Shown here: positions 48,390 through 58,230 of the stretch, piece after piece
How the letters are laid out: every line of letters starts with the position of its first letter
Numbering within the stretch: position 1 is the first letter of the stretch
NCBI RefSeq assembly: GCF_016793825.1
Contig: NZ_JAEULM010000003.1
Coordinates: 62,001 to 126,000, forward strand
Length of the DNA stretch: 64,000 nt
Source of the DNA: Sphingopyxis sp.
GTDB lineage: Bacteria > Pseudomonadota > Alphaproteobacteria > Sphingomonadales > Sphingomonadaceae
Direction: 5' to 3'
Notes under the pieces: model-generated
Databases searched by the model: none
Seen by the model: only the letters and a program-made list of their open reading frames with translations
What the model was told of the DNA's origin: nothing
Translations under genes and position numbers: made by a program

Positions 48390-51326
48390 CTAACGGTCGC
48401 GGTTGGTGACCAGCGTGAAGGGCGCCCAGCTAGCCGGATGGGCCCAATGGGGCTTCCAGCCGTCGACCACGCTGCCGTCCGGATGCTTGCCGGTGCGGAC
48501 CGCTTCCATCGCCGCCGCGAGCGCGCGCGCAGGCGTAGCGCCATCATTGGACAAGGTTTCGACGATCAGCGCCGCGGTGGCGTCGTCGGCGACGCGCCAG
48601 TGGCTGGCGAGCAGATTGCCCGACCCGGCGTAGAGGAAGCTGCGCGCGAGGCTGGACAGCGATTCGCCGCTTGCGCCCGCCTCGACCCCCGGCGTTGCCG
48701 TGTTGCAGGCCGACAGGACGACCCATTTGGCGCTGAGCGACAGCGCCGCGGCTTCGCTGGCGGTCAGAAGGCCGTCGTCCTCGGCGCTTGCGGTGCCGGG
48801 GGGTGTCAGCACGAGGCCCGGTTCCGATCCGATCCCCATTTCATGGGGCAGCAGGCCATGCGTTGCGAAGACGACGGTGACCGCGCGCGGCAGGTCGGTG
48901 TCGGCCTTGAGCGCCGTCTCGGTCGCCTCGGCGCCGAGCCGCGCGCCGCGGCCTTTGCCGATCGTTGCCGAAAGCCTGGTGAGTTCCATCGCGGTCCCCG
49001 GAAGCGGGGCGAGGCGGCGAAGCTTGTCGACCGATGCCATCGTCTTGTCGCCGTTCGCTTCGGTGAAGCCCGACCCGCGAACCCCGACGCCGCCGCGTCG
49101 CCGAAGCCCACCCCCGCGGTCGTCGCTTCCCGCGCCGGTCGGGCCGCTGCCCAGCAGCACTGGGGCGCCATAGGCGACAAGCGGCGGCCGCGTGGCGGCA
49201 TCGGCGGGCGCCTCGCGCTGCGCCAGCGCCAGTGCGCTGACCGACGGCAGCGTGATGAAGCGGTAGCGCTTGCCGAGCCATTCGGTCGCCTCGAGGTCTG
49301 CGACGGCGCCGCTTTCGGCATCGCCCTTCGGCGCTTTCGCGACGAGCGCGGCAAGGGGCAGCCCGGCGATCGGACCGCTGACGACATTATAGACCCGCCC
49401 CTGTTGCGGGAGGGCCGCCGCCACCGGCGCGATCAACTGTTGGTACAGGCGATAGGCGGCCGCGCGGTCGTAGCGTGGATAGCGTTCGTCGATCACGCTT
49501 TTGGTGCCGCGGTTTTCGGCGGCGAGCAGGTCGTTATAGTCGGCGAGCGAGCAACTGTTTTCATCGATCCGGCACTTCAACCGCGCGACGTCGGCGGCGA
49601 TGGGTGCGGCGCCGTTGTCGACGCGGTGCCAGAGCGCCTTTTTCTTCGAGATCGCGAAGGCATAATGATGTCCCTCCGACGGCAGCAGCATCAGCACCGC
49701 CTCGTCGGGTGCGAGCAGGGCCTGCACCGCTGCGACATCGATCGATTTTGGGGCCACGAGCGTCGCATAGTCGGGAAACTCGGCGGCGATGCGCGCGTCG
49801 AGCGGGGCGAGCCCGGCGGCTGCGTCGTCGAGCTGTCGGCGCAGTGTCGCGGCGCGCGCTTCGTCGCTGCCCAGCGATTGCTCGCGGTAGCGCTGACTGA
49901 GCGACACCACCGCCTGTGCAGCATCCTGCCGCTGGCGGACGAGTGCGCCGAGCGGGCCGCTGCCCGCGATGTCGCGCGCCGCCGCCTCGTTGATCGCATC
50001 GCCTGCGTCGGTCAGGGTAAGGTCCTGTGCGGCAAGGAAGGCGGGCCGTATGGTATCGGCCTTTTCGGCGCTGCGCGCCGCCCAACCCGAAGCCATAACC
50101 ATGTCGAACGCGCCCGATAGCGGGTTGCGGCGCGTCCCTTTCGCGACCGCCTTGGCAAGCGCGACGACCACGGGATTGGCGCTGCCGCCGTTGAACCCGG
50201 CATCGCGTTTGGCGCGCAGGCGGTCGGCCGCCTCGACCGCTGCGGCGAGGCCGTCGCTTTCCCTGCCCTTGACCTGCGCGCGCGCGCGGGCGAGCGTGGT
50301 GAGCAGGATGATCGTATCGTCGGTCCGACCACTCCAGGGGCCGGATTCGGCGGCGCGCTGCAACGGCAGCGCTTCCTCGAAATAGGGCAGGGCTTCGCTC
50401 GCCTTGCCCTGCCCGAGCAGGGCCAGCGCATAATTATAGCGCGATTTCTGGGTGCTGATATCGTCGCGCCCATTCAGCTTTTCGCTGGCGACCGCAGCGA
50501 GGCGGCCAGGTTCTTCCGCTGCCGCGAAGCGGCCGGCGATATTGCGGTAATAGCTGATCTGGTTGTTCGCGAACTGCGTGTGGCGCACATGCCCATCGAC
50601 CATCGCAAGAGTCTCGGCGAACCGCCGGTCGGCCTCTTCGTCGCGGCGGGCGAGCGTCAGCGCCTCGGCATAGGTGAGTTGCAGCTCCCAATAGTCCTGC
50701 TCCACGCCGGCCGCGTCGAGTTCGGCATAGGTGTCGTCGAGCGCGCGGAGAAATTCATCCTGCCGCCCTTCCGCCAGCAGCGGCAGGCCGGTGATCTGGA
50801 TCGAGCTGCGCGCGCTGCTGGCCCAACTGCTCGACAGCAGCCCGAGCTGGGCGGCGCGGCGGTGAACGAGCCGGGCGTGCGCGAGCTGATCGTCATAGGG
50901 TAACCCGGCCGTCATCCAGTCGAGAAACATCAGTTCGCCCTTGTGATCACCCGCTTCGCGGAAGCGGTTGGCGTGGCTCCGGATCCGGTCGACGACCCGG
51001 CGATAGTCGGCACCGCCCTGTTCGCGTTTGTCACCGCTCATGAAGATCCACAGCGTGGTGTCGGCGTCGAACCGCGTGCGCCGCGACAGCCGGTCGTGGT
51101 ATTTCGCGACGATATCGACCAGTTCGATCCCGACCTCGACCGTTTGCGGACCCCATACTGCCTGATAGCGATCGAGCACCGCGTTGACGGCGCGGTTCGC
51201 CTCATCGTCGCATTCGCCCTTCGCGTTTTCGGCGCAGGCCAGTGGTTCGGCAGCTCTGGCGTAAAGCTGGGCGGGGACGGCTAGCGGCAAGGCGGCCAGA
51301 ACGGCAAGGGCACGGCGTATCGTCAT
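48390..51326 (-). CDS. Secreted CHAT-domain (caspase-like) protease
   Basis: Protein of 978 residues with signal peptide 1-26, about 450 residues of helical TPR-like repeats, and a C-terminal CHAT cysteine-protease domain. Catalytic His is in VVFATHGLLPHE (H823), catalytic Cys in VVLSACNTATPG (C874). A long Arg/Gly-rich insertion (LRRRGGVGVRG) separates the two halves. The TTG at 51329 is possible but ATG 51326 is preferred. It stands alone, with no obvious substrate gene such as a gasdermin or TPR partner nearby, so targets are unknown; periplasmic proteolysis is inferred from the signal. Confidence 0.88.
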   Translation of the reverse strand: MTIRRALAVLAALPLAVPAQLYARAAEPLACAENAKGECDDEANRAVNAVLDRYQAVWGPQTVEVGIELVDIVAKYHDRLSRRTRFDADTTLWIFMSGDKREQGGADYRRVVDRIRSHANRFREAGDHKGELMFLDWMTAGLPYDDQLAHARLVHRRAAQLGLLSSSWASSARSSIQITGLPLLAEGRQDEFLRALDDTYAELDAAGVEQDYWELQLTYAEALTLARRDEEADRRFAETLAMVDGHVRHTQFANNQISYYRNIAGRFAAAEEPGRLAAVASEKLNGRDDISTQKSRYNYALALLGQGKASEALPYFEEALPLQRAAESGPWSGRTDDTIILLTTLARARAQVKGRESDGLAAAVEAADRLRAKRDAGFNGGSANPVVVALAKAVAKGTRRNPLSGAFDMVMASGWAARSAEKADTIRPAFLAAQDLTLTDAGDAINEAAARDIAGSGPLGALVRQRQDAAQAVVSLSQRYREQSLGSDEARAATLRRQLDDAAAGLAPLDARIAAEFPDYATLVAPKSIDVAAVQALLAPDEAVLMLLPSEGHHYAFAISKKKALWHRVDNGAAPIAADVARLKCRIDENSCSLADYNDLLAAENRGTKSVIDERYPRYDRAAAYRLYQQLIAPVAAALPQQGRVYNVVSGPIAGLPLAALVAKAPKGDAESGAVADLEATEWLGKRYRFITLPSVSALALAQREAPADAATRPPLVAYGAPVLLGSGPTGAGSDDRGGGLRRRGGVGVRGSGFTEANGDKTMASVDKLRRLAPLPGTAMELTRLSATIGKGRGARLGAEATETALKADTDLPRAVTVVFATHGLLPHEMGIGSEPGLVLTPPGTASAEDDGLLTASEAAALSLSAKWVVLSACNTATPGVEAGASGESLSSLARSFLYAGSGNLLASHWRVADDATAALIVETLSNDGATPARALAAAMEAVRTGKHPDGSVVDGWKPHWAHPASWAPFTLVTNRDR

Positions 51327-51511
51327 CAAAGACTGTCCTGCGATACGCGACCCGCAGGCCTTATCGGCGGCGCGGCGACCGAGCGCAAGGGCGCGATACG
51401 ATCCCCGAGCCGGTCCGTCGATCGCACGCTTTCCTGCATGGATGGACGACCCGGCGCTTGATTTGCGGCGCGTGCTCGCCTAGCGGCAGCGGCAGAAAAC
51501 GGAGATTCCAG

Positions 51512-51793
51512 ATGACCGACACGCCCCCCGACCATTTGTCGACCAACCCGCGTTCGCCCCATTTCGACATGGAGGTGCTGCAGCGCGGAATCGGTATTCG
51601 CTTCAAGGGCCAGGAGCGGACCGACGTCGAGGAATATTCGATTTCGGAAGGCTGGATCCGCGTCGCTGCGGGCAAGTCGAAGGACCGGTTCGGCCAGCCG
51701 ATGACGATCAAGTTATCGGGTGAGGTCGTGGCCTGGTTCGAAGATATCGCGGCAGAAGGCGGCGCAGAAGACGGAGCGGGCGACGAAGCCTGA
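51512..51793 (+). CDS. DUF3297 family protein
   Basis: Small cytoplasmic protein of 93 residues. It has the DUF3297 signature: PPDHLSTNPRSPHFDMEVLQRGIGIRFKGQERTDVEEY and SEGWIRVAAGKSKDRFGQPMTIKLSGEVVAWFED. GGAG lies 8 bases before ATG 51512. Function unknown; the family is common in alphaproteobacteria. A REP-like palindrome follows 10 bp downstream. Confidence 0.88.
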   Translation: MTDTPPDHLSTNPRSPHFDMEVLQRGIGIRFKGQERTDVEEYSISEGWIRVAAGKSKDRFGQPMTIKLSGEVVAWFEDIAAEGGAEDGAGDEA

Positions 51794-51802
51794 CGCCCAT
51801 CG

Positions 51803-51824
51803 CCCCTCCCGCTGGCGGGAGGGG
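51803..51824. repeat. REP-like palindrome, copy 1
   Basis: CCCCTCCCGC-TG-GCGGGAGGGG: perfect 10-bp arms with a 2-base loop, between two convergent genes. The same arms occur twice between atpD and atpC. Could also help terminate transcription. Confidence 0.75.
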
Positions 51825-51856
51825 GCGCAAATTCCGTATTTGGTCGGGGTTTCGGC

Positions 51857-52423
51857 CTAGCTGCCGAGCGAAGCGGCGACGATTTCGAGCCCGTTGCCCG
51901 GCTTCCAGTTGTTGCTTGCCCACACCGGTGCGTCGAACGCCCTGGTGTCGGGGCGCGCGTTGCCGCCGGCATAGATGAAGCCCTGCACCGGGTTGGCGCG
52001 CAGTCCGAGGTCGCCGATCGGGGCGTACCAGACGCGAACCATGCTCCAGTCGCCACGGTCGCTGACATCGACGACGCGGACATTCCGTTCGATCTGGCCG
52101 CGACGGCCGCCGATCGGCGACCAGTTGGCGTGGTCGATCAGGATTTCGCGGTCGCTGACCACCTTCTTGACGACGGCGACGTGGCCGAGCGGCATACCAG
52201 CCGTGCTGGCAAAGGCCATGACGGCGCCCTTGCGGGGTTCCTGGCCGCGATCATATTCGCCAGCCGCCTGCGCCCACCAGGTCTTCGCATTGCCGCGAAT
52301 GTCGACGCCCGATTCGGCGCGGGCGAAGGGGACGCATTGCAGATAGTCGCGGGCGGTGGCCGGGACGCTGGCCAGCAGCGAGGCACACAGGGCAAATGCA
52401 CCCAGAAAGCGACGATGAAACAT
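51857..52423 (-). CDS. Secreted CHAP-domain amidase/peptidase
   Basis: Protein of 188 residues with signal peptide 1-24 (ending ATA). The CHAP Cys-His pair is visible: YLQCVPFARAESG (C30) and PLGHVAVVKKV (H81), with IDHANW following. These NlpC/P60-like enzymes cleave peptidoglycan amides or peptide bonds. No SH3b or choline-binding module is attached. Monocistronic, about 230 bp from the GGDEF-EAL gene upstream on the same strand; that gap holds one inverted repeat near 52617-52640. Confidence 0.87.
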   Translation of the reverse strand: MFHRRFLGAFALCASLLASVPATARDYLQCVPFARAESGVDIRGNAKTWWAQAAGEYDRGQEPRKGAVMAFASTAGMPLGHVAVVKKVVSDREILIDHANWSPIGGRRGQIERNVRVVDVSDRGDWSMVRVWYAPIGDLGLRANPVQGFIYAGGNARPDTRAFDAPVWASNNWKPGNGLEIVAASLGS

Positions 52424-52616
52424 GGAAGGCGACCCCCGATTGGCTTGTCTTCAAGCGTTGGAGCGTCTGTGCCGCAGGTGCCCGAAGCCACCAACCCGAT
52501 AGCGGTGAATTGCGCCCATGATGCGGTGAATGGGGGAACCTTTTGTTAAGCTGTTCAGCTCGTCGCGCGATGCGTTCGACTGGTCGTTCACCGCGCAGGT
52601 CGTGATCGGTTTACCT

Positions 52617-52640
52617 CCCGATCGTTACCCGCTGATCGGG
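52617..52640. terminator. Possible terminator hairpin without T-tract
   Basis: CCCGATC (52617-52623) and GATCGGG (52634-52640), 7-bp arms with a 10-base loop, 17 bp beyond the GGDEF-EAL stop. Lacks a T-run, so only a weak call. Confidence 0.35.
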
Positions 52641-52656
52641 CGGTCGCGACAGGGAA

Positions 52657-55011
52657 TCACGCCGCCGCGATCGCCGTCGGCTCCGGCGGGCGGAAGAGGA
52701 TGAGAACGTCGCTGGCGGGCATCGGGCGACCGTAATAATAGCCCTGGATGTTGCTGCAGCCGAGCGCGCGGAGTGTGTCGACCTCGACCTCGGTCTCGGC
52801 GCCTTCGGCGGTAGTCGACATGCCGAGGCTGTCGGCGAGCGCGACGACGGCGCGGATGATCGCGATCGATTCGATGCTGCCCTTGGCGGCGCCGACGACG
52901 AAGCTGCGATCGACCTTGATCGTCGAGAATTGCGTCTTGCGCAGATAGCCGAGCGACGAATAGCCGGTGCCGAAATCGTCGAGCGACAGGCGGATGCCTA
53001 GGCCGATCAACTGGTCGAGCAGTTGCGCCGCGCCGCCGCCGTCGCGGAGAAACACGCTTTCGGTGACCTCGATCTCCAGCCGCTGTGGAGGCAGGCCGCT
53101 CTGGGCAAGGGCCGAGACGACGACCGACGCAAAGGCGGGATCGGTAAGCTGTTCGGCCGAGACGTTGACCGCAACCTTCAGGTTCGAAGGCCATTTCATT
53201 GCCTCGTAGCAGGCCGTGCGCAGCACCCATTCGCCGATCGGGGAAATCAGGCGGCTGTCCTCGGCCAGCGGAATGAACCGGCCGGGCGACACATTGCCCA
53301 GCTTCTGGTTCTGCCAGCGGATCAGCGCTTCGAACCCGTTCAACGTGCCGTCCGCCGCCGTCACGACCGGCTGATAATATAGTTCGAATTCACCACGATC
53401 GAGGGCGCCGCGCAGTTCCTGCTCCATCACGCGCCGTTCCTCGGCTTGCGCATGGAGCGATGCGACATAGCCGGCGACGACGTTGCCGCCCTTGTCCTTC
53501 GACTTGTAGAGCGCGAGGTCGGCGTTGCGCGTGAGCGTTTCGACCGTCGCGCCGTCGGTCGGGCCGATCGCGAAGCCGACGCTGGCGCCGACGAAAAGCT
53601 GGTGGTTATCGACCACATAGGGGCGACTGATCGTCGCGATGACCCGTGTCGCGAATTCCTCGGCGGCGAGCGATGAGGGGACATTGTGCAGCACGACGGC
53701 GAATTCGTCGCCGCCGAGCCGGCCGCAGGTCATCCCGCGCTCCATCATGCCCTTGAGCCGCGCTGCGACCTGCGCGAGCAGTTTGTCGCCCACCGGGTGG
53801 CCGAGCGTATCGTTGACCGCCTTGAAGCGGTCGAGGTCGATCATCAGCATTGCGCAGCGGGATTTCGCGTCGATCGCATGCGCCAGTGCGCGTGCCAGAT
53901 CCTCGTGCAGGCTGAGGCGGTTGGGCAGGCCGGTCAGGTTGTCGAAGCGCGCCATCTTGGCGATCTGCTCGGCCGTTGCATGCTGTTCGGTCACATCCGA
54001 CCCGACCCCGCGAAAGCCCAGAAACTTGCCCGCTTCGTCGAGGCGGGGCGAGGCGGACAATTCCCACCAGCGCGGCTTGCCTCCGATCGTCACCGGAACG
54101 ATCATGTTGGAGAAGCTTTCGCGCCGCTTCATCCGTTCGGCCATATTGTGCAGGGTCTTCGGGAAATTACCCGTCTCCCAGGAATCGCCCGAAAGCGCCT
54201 GGAGCAGCGGAACGCCTTCGAGTGCCTCTGCGGTGCCGCCAAGTGCATAAGCGAGGCGCGGCGTGACATGGATCAGGCGGCGGTTGTTGTCGGTCTGCCA
54301 CAACCAGTCGGCCGAGGTTTCCTCGAACTCGCGGAGCAGCAGGCTGACCGTCTCGGTCTTTTCGTGCAGCGTTTCCTCGGCCCGGCGGAAACGGACGTGC
54401 GCCTGTGCGAAGCGAAGGCAGAACAGGCTGAGCAGGATCCCCGCGACCACGGCAACCCCCGCGATCGGCGGCGATCCCGCGGCGAAAAGCGCGCCGCCGG
54501 CCGACAGGCTGACCGGCATGATGAAGAGGAGGCACGCTCGCGGCAGGCTGTGTGCGACGATCGCGAGCGTCAGCATCATGAGGAGCGCGATCGCCCACAT
54601 CGACAGCGCATGGTCGAGCGCAGGGGGCCATCCCTGCAGCCAGAACGGCGTCGACCACACCGCCGCGGAATAGAGCGCGTGGCGACTGCACAGCTGATAT
54701 TCGACGATACCCGGCGACTTGGGATCGCCGAACGGCAGCTTCGAGAAGGCCCGGTACGACCAGAGGCTGAAGCCCAGCGTGCCGGCAAGCCAGGCGCTGA
54801 TCAGCGGCCAGGCCATGTCGTGAACCATCGTGAAGGCCGCGACGAGCGCCATCCCGACGCCCATCCACAGGCGCAGGCCACCCTTGCCGCGAAGCGGCGC
54901 CAGTTGAAGCTGGCGAAGGTCGCCCACATCCTCGTCGCGCGGTCCCAGCCCCAAAAGGGTCCGCGTGGGGATATCGTTGGCAACTATCTGGTCGGTCAGC
55001 AGGCTTTTCAC
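52657..55011 (-). CDS. Membrane PAS-GGDEF-EAL cyclic-di-GMP protein
   Basis: Protein of 784 residues: about six N-terminal transmembrane helices (45-220), a PAS domain (about 235-350; SADWLWQTDNNRRLIHVTP), a GGDEF domain (LGGDEFAVVL near 433) and an EAL domain. The GGDEF motif is intact but the inhibitory RxxD site five residues upstream is absent. EAL residues all look present: EALIRW, VNVSAEQL, EVTES, DDFGTGYSSL, IKVDRSF, AEGAETE, QGYYYGRP. It could therefore both make and break cyclic-di-GMP. The start at GTG 55011 has a weak ribosome site but fits the length. Monocistronic. Confidence 0.93.
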   Translation of the reverse strand: MKSLLTDQIVANDIPTRTLLGLGPRDEDVGDLRQLQLAPLRGKGGLRLWMGVGMALVAAFTMVHDMAWPLISAWLAGTLGFSLWSYRAFSKLPFGDPKSPGIVEYQLCSRHALYSAAVWSTPFWLQGWPPALDHALSMWAIALLMMLTLAIVAHSLPRACLLFIMPVSLSAGGALFAAGSPPIAGVAVVAGILLSLFCLRFAQAHVRFRRAEETLHEKTETVSLLLREFEETSADWLWQTDNNRRLIHVTPRLAYALGGTAEALEGVPLLQALSGDSWETGNFPKTLHNMAERMKRRESFSNMIVPVTIGGKPRWWELSASPRLDEAGKFLGFRGVGSDVTEQHATAEQIAKMARFDNLTGLPNRLSLHEDLARALAHAIDAKSRCAMLMIDLDRFKAVNDTLGHPVGDKLLAQVAARLKGMMERGMTCGRLGGDEFAVVLHNVPSSLAAEEFATRVIATISRPYVVDNHQLFVGASVGFAIGPTDGATVETLTRNADLALYKSKDKGGNVVAGYVASLHAQAEERRVMEQELRGALDRGEFELYYQPVVTAADGTLNGFEALIRWQNQKLGNVSPGRFIPLAEDSRLISPIGEWVLRTACYEAMKWPSNLKVAVNVSAEQLTDPAFASVVVSALAQSGLPPQRLEIEVTESVFLRDGGGAAQLLDQLIGLGIRLSLDDFGTGYSSLGYLRKTQFSTIKVDRSFVVGAAKGSIESIAIIRAVVALADSLGMSTTAEGAETEVEVDTLRALGCSNIQGYYYGRPMPASDVLILFRPPEPTAIAAA

Positions 55012-55163
55012 GCCGTCGGGTCTAACCGCGACGGGTTACGGGAAGGTAACTATGCGGCTGGCGCGACAGGAAATCTTTGTCTCGTGACGGGACAGAAAAG
55101 ACGGTGGATTCGCGCGGTCAGCCCCACGGCGAAGGGCTGCTGCCGCGCGATCGTCCGGGGATG

Positions 55164-56978
55164 TCAGGCCGCGAGCTGGAAGGGCTGTATCTCGCCCGCC
55201 AGATATTGCGCGCGGGCCTTCGATCGGCTGAGTTTGCCCGAACTGGTGCGCGGCAGGGTGCGCGGCGGAATCAGTTCGATCAGACAGTTCATGCCGGTGA
55301 TCGCACGGACGCGGTCGCGGATCTTCTCCCGCAATGCGACGCGCTCTTCTTCGTCGCTGGTGCGGCACTGGACGAGCACCGCCGGCGTTTCCTCGCCGCC
55401 GGGTGCGGTGATCGCGAAGGCCGCGATGTCGCCCGATTTGAAGCCGGGAAGCTGTTCGACGGCCCATTCGATATCCTGCGGCCAGTGATTCTTGCCGTTG
55501 ATGATGATCATGTCCTTGGCGCGGCCGACGATGTAGATGTAACCGTCTGACAAATAACCCATATCACCGGTATCGAGCCAGCCATCGGCCATGCAGGCGG
55601 CGGTTGCTTCGGGATCGCGGAAATAGCCGGTCATCAGCGACGGGCCGCTGCACCACACTTTTCCGACCGTCTGATCGGGCAGAATGTTGCCGGCTTCGTC
55701 GCGGACCTCGATCGTCATGTCGCGCGCGGCGCGGCCGCAGTTGACGATCGCGCGGTAGCGGGTCGGCCGACCGGCGTCGCCGGCAGCGCCCGACAATTCG
55801 GTTTCCTCGACCAGCTCGACCACGATGCCTTCGCCCGGCGGCATGATGCTGACCGCGAGGGTCGCCTCGGCCAGACCATAGCTCGGCAGGAAGGCGCTGG
55901 CCTTGAAACCCGCATCGGCAAAGGCATCGACAAAGCTTTGCATCACGTCGGGGCGAATCATGTCGGCGCCGTTGCCGGCGACGCGCCAGCGCGACAGGTC
56001 GAAGCGGTCGGCGACGTGCGTCTGGCTCGACACGCGGCGCGCACAGATGTCGTATCCGAAGGTCGGCGAATAGCTGAGCGTCGTCCCCGGATTGCGGCTG
56101 ATGAGGTCGAGCCAGGCCAGCGGACGGCGGGCGAAATCCTCGGTCTTCAGATAGTCGACCGACACCTGGTTCGCCACGGGCGAGAGCAGGCATCCGACGA
56201 GACCCATGTCATGATACCACGGAAGCCACGAGACGCAGCGGTCGCTGTCCTGAACGTTCATGCCGTGCGAGTGCGCGGCGAGATTGTTGAGCAGGGCGCC
56301 ATGCGTGACCGCGACCCCGTGGGGGAAGCGGGTCGAGCCGCTGCTGTACTGAAGGTAGCAGGTCTCGTCGGTCTTTTGTTCGGGCAGGTCGGCGACCGGC
56401 GCCGCGCGCTTTTCGAACGCGCTCCAATCCATCGGCTGAACCCCACGCGCCTCGGCCGCTTCGGCTGCCATCGCAGCGATTTCGGGCGGGAAAAACAGCA
56501 TCTTGGGATCGCTGCTCGTCAACTGGACGACAAGCTGACCGACATAGGAATCGCGTCCGCCAAAGCTGGTCGGCAGCGGCAGCGGCACCGGCCAGGCGCC
56601 GGCATAGATGGTACCGAAAAAGAGGGCGGCGAATTCGGCGCCCGTCTCGGCGATCAGCGCGATGCGGTCATTCGGCTGTACGCCGGCGGCGATCAGGCGA
56701 TAGGCGGCGGCAAGGGCGTCGGCTTTCAACGCGCTATACGGATAGGGGCGCACGAGCTTTCCGCGCGGATCATGGAAGTTGAGCCCGCGCGTACCGCTTG
56801 CCGCATAGTCGAGCGCTTCGCCGACGGTAGCGAAGTCCGAAAAGCGACGCGGCTGCGCGCAATGGGTCGGAGTGGGGACGAGTTCGTCCGCCACGATTGC
56901 GGAATTTTCGGTCATAGGGCGTGTCGGGTCCCGGGAAACGGGACGCGCGGCAACAATCATGTCATCTTTTTCAGCCAT
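55164..56978 (-). CDS. Fatty acyl-AMP ligase (FAAL) family protein
   Basis: Adenylating enzyme of 604 residues of the FAAL subgroup, which activates fatty acids as acyl-AMP for transfer to a carrier protein. Motifs: LQYSSGSTRFPHGVAVTH, SWLPWYHDMGLVG, PSYGLAEATLAVS, DTGDMGYLSDGYIYIVGRAKDMIIINGKNHWPQDIE and the catalytic Lys in RTSSGKLSRSKAR. FAALs normally sit beside polyketide or lipopeptide genes, yet none lies in this window, nor an acyl carrier protein. ATG 56978 has AAGG five bases upstream; ATG 57023 is also possible. It is divergent from recX. Confidence 0.88.
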   Translation of the reverse strand: MAEKDDMIVAARPVSRDPTRPMTENSAIVADELVPTPTHCAQPRRFSDFATVGEALDYAASGTRGLNFHDPRGKLVRPYPYSALKADALAAAYRLIAAGVQPNDRIALIAETGAEFAALFFGTIYAGAWPVPLPLPTSFGGRDSYVGQLVVQLTSSDPKMLFFPPEIAAMAAEAAEARGVQPMDWSAFEKRAAPVADLPEQKTDETCYLQYSSGSTRFPHGVAVTHGALLNNLAAHSHGMNVQDSDRCVSWLPWYHDMGLVGCLLSPVANQVSVDYLKTEDFARRPLAWLDLISRNPGTTLSYSPTFGYDICARRVSSQTHVADRFDLSRWRVAGNGADMIRPDVMQSFVDAFADAGFKASAFLPSYGLAEATLAVSIMPPGEGIVVELVEETELSGAAGDAGRPTRYRAIVNCGRAARDMTIEVRDEAGNILPDQTVGKVWCSGPSLMTGYFRDPEATAACMADGWLDTGDMGYLSDGYIYIVGRAKDMIIINGKNHWPQDIEWAVEQLPGFKSGDIAAFAITAPGGEETPAVLVQCRTSDEEERVALREKIRDRVRAITGMNCLIELIPPRTLPRTSSGKLSRSKARAQYLAGEIQPFQLAA

Positions 56979-57095
56979 GTCTGCCTTGCGCGATCCCTGC
57001 AAGTTGGAACAAAAAAGGCCCATTTACGGGCGTTAGGGCCCGATATGGCGGCGCTGGTCGTTCTCAATCAGGCCCGACTGTGGCATAAACATGGC

Positions 57096-57668
57096 ATGGT
57101 GTCTCGCGCTTCTCGGTCCGACCGCTCCCGCAAACCGCTCGGCGCAGCGAAGCTCGACGAGCTTGCGCTCGCCTATGTCGCGCGATTCGCCACCAGCCGG
57201 GCAAAGCTGACGCGCTACCTGTCCCGCAAAATACGCGAATCCGAATGGGTCGGCGATGTCGATGCGATGACGGCCTGCGAAGCTGTTGCCGACAAGATGG
57301 AACGGTTGCAGTTTCTGGATGACCGCCAATATGCCGCGATGCGCGCGGGCGCGATGACGCGGCGAGGGCTGGGCGTCCGCCGGGTGAAGGCGCAGCTTTT
57401 CGTAGACGGAATTGCACCTGAGGACAGCGGTGAGGCGATCGCCGAAGCGGAGGACAGGGCGCTGGCGGCGGCCATCGGCTTTGCCCGCCGCCGCCGGTTC
57501 GGCCCCTATGCGACGCGCCCCGCCGACGATCCGGCCGTGCGCGATCGGCAGGTCGCAGCGTTCGCGCGGGCGGGGCACAGCCTGGCGCTTGCGCGCCGCA
57601 TCCTCGCCGTCCCGCCGGGGGACGCAGAGGCGATGGCGGCGCTGGACGCCGAAGCGGCGCTCGATTAG
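57096..57668 (+). CDS. recX: RecA-regulating protein RecX
   Basis: Protein of 190 residues with the three-helix repeats of RecX: LDELALAYVARFATSRAKLTRYLSRKIRES, LDDRQYAAMRAGAMTRRGLGVRRVKAQLFVDGI and ALARRILAVPP. RecX binds and limits RecA filaments. recA itself is not in the window. The start is uncertain between ATG 57045 and ATG 57096; neither has a strong ribosome site, and the shorter form fits the family better. Confidence 0.85.
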   Translation: MVSRASRSDRSRKPLGAAKLDELALAYVARFATSRAKLTRYLSRKIRESEWVGDVDAMTACEAVADKMERLQFLDDRQYAAMRAGAMTRRGLGVRRVKAQLFVDGIAPEDSGEAIAEAEDRALAAAIGFARRRRFGPYATRPADDPAVRDRQVAAFARAGHSLALARRILAVPPGDAEAMAALDAEAALD

Positions 57669-57707
57669 TTCGGCTGAATTGTTGGTTTCTTGTCATAGGA
57701 TCTGTCG

Positions 57708-58169
57708 ATGCGCGCCATATGGACCGCTCTTGCCCTGTCGCTTGCGTTGCCGATGGCGGGCTGCGGGAAAACTGCCAGCGAGGCGGAACAGGCGAACACC
57801 ATCCCGCTGACGATCGAAATGGCGGGCAAGACGCATCGTTTCAACGTCGAGGTCGCGCGAACCAGGGAAGAGCAGGAGCAGGGCCTGATGCTGCGGATGG
57901 GGCTGCCCGCCGACGGCGGCATGCTCTTTCCCTTTCCGACGCCGAGGCTTGCGAGTTTCTGGATGAAGAACACGCTGATCCCGCTCGACATGATCTTCGT
58001 TCGCGCCGACGGCACCATCGACCGGATCGCCGAAAATACGATCCCCGAATCGCTGGAGCCGGTGGTCAGCGGGGGAGAGGTCTCGGCGGTTCTCGAACTT
58101 GCAGGCGGGACCGCCGCGAAGCTTGGCATCGACGAGAGCGCCCGAGTGACGTGGAAAGACAAGAAATAG
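57708..58169 (+). CDS. DUF192 lipoprotein
   Basis: Protein of 153 residues with lipobox LPMAGC (Cys19) followed by the DUF192 domain: ARTREEQEQGLMLRMGLPADGGMLFPFPTPRLASFWMKNTLIPLDMIFVRADGTI region. The FWMKNT-IPLD core is the family hallmark; role unknown. Preceded by RecX and followed by the complex I accessory gene, all on one strand with small gaps. Confidence 0.92.
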   Translation: MRAIWTALALSLALPMAGCGKTASEAEQANTIPLTIEMAGKTHRFNVEVARTREEQEQGLMLRMGLPADGGMLFPFPTPRLASFWMKNTLIPLDMIFVRADGTIDRIAENTIPESLEPVVSGGEVSAVLELAGGTAAKLGIDESARVTWKDKK

Positions 58170-58230
58170 CGAAGCGCGGCGCGGTTTGCGGCTTGCAGAC
58201 CGCGCACCCTTGCCTGTAAACGCCGCAGCC

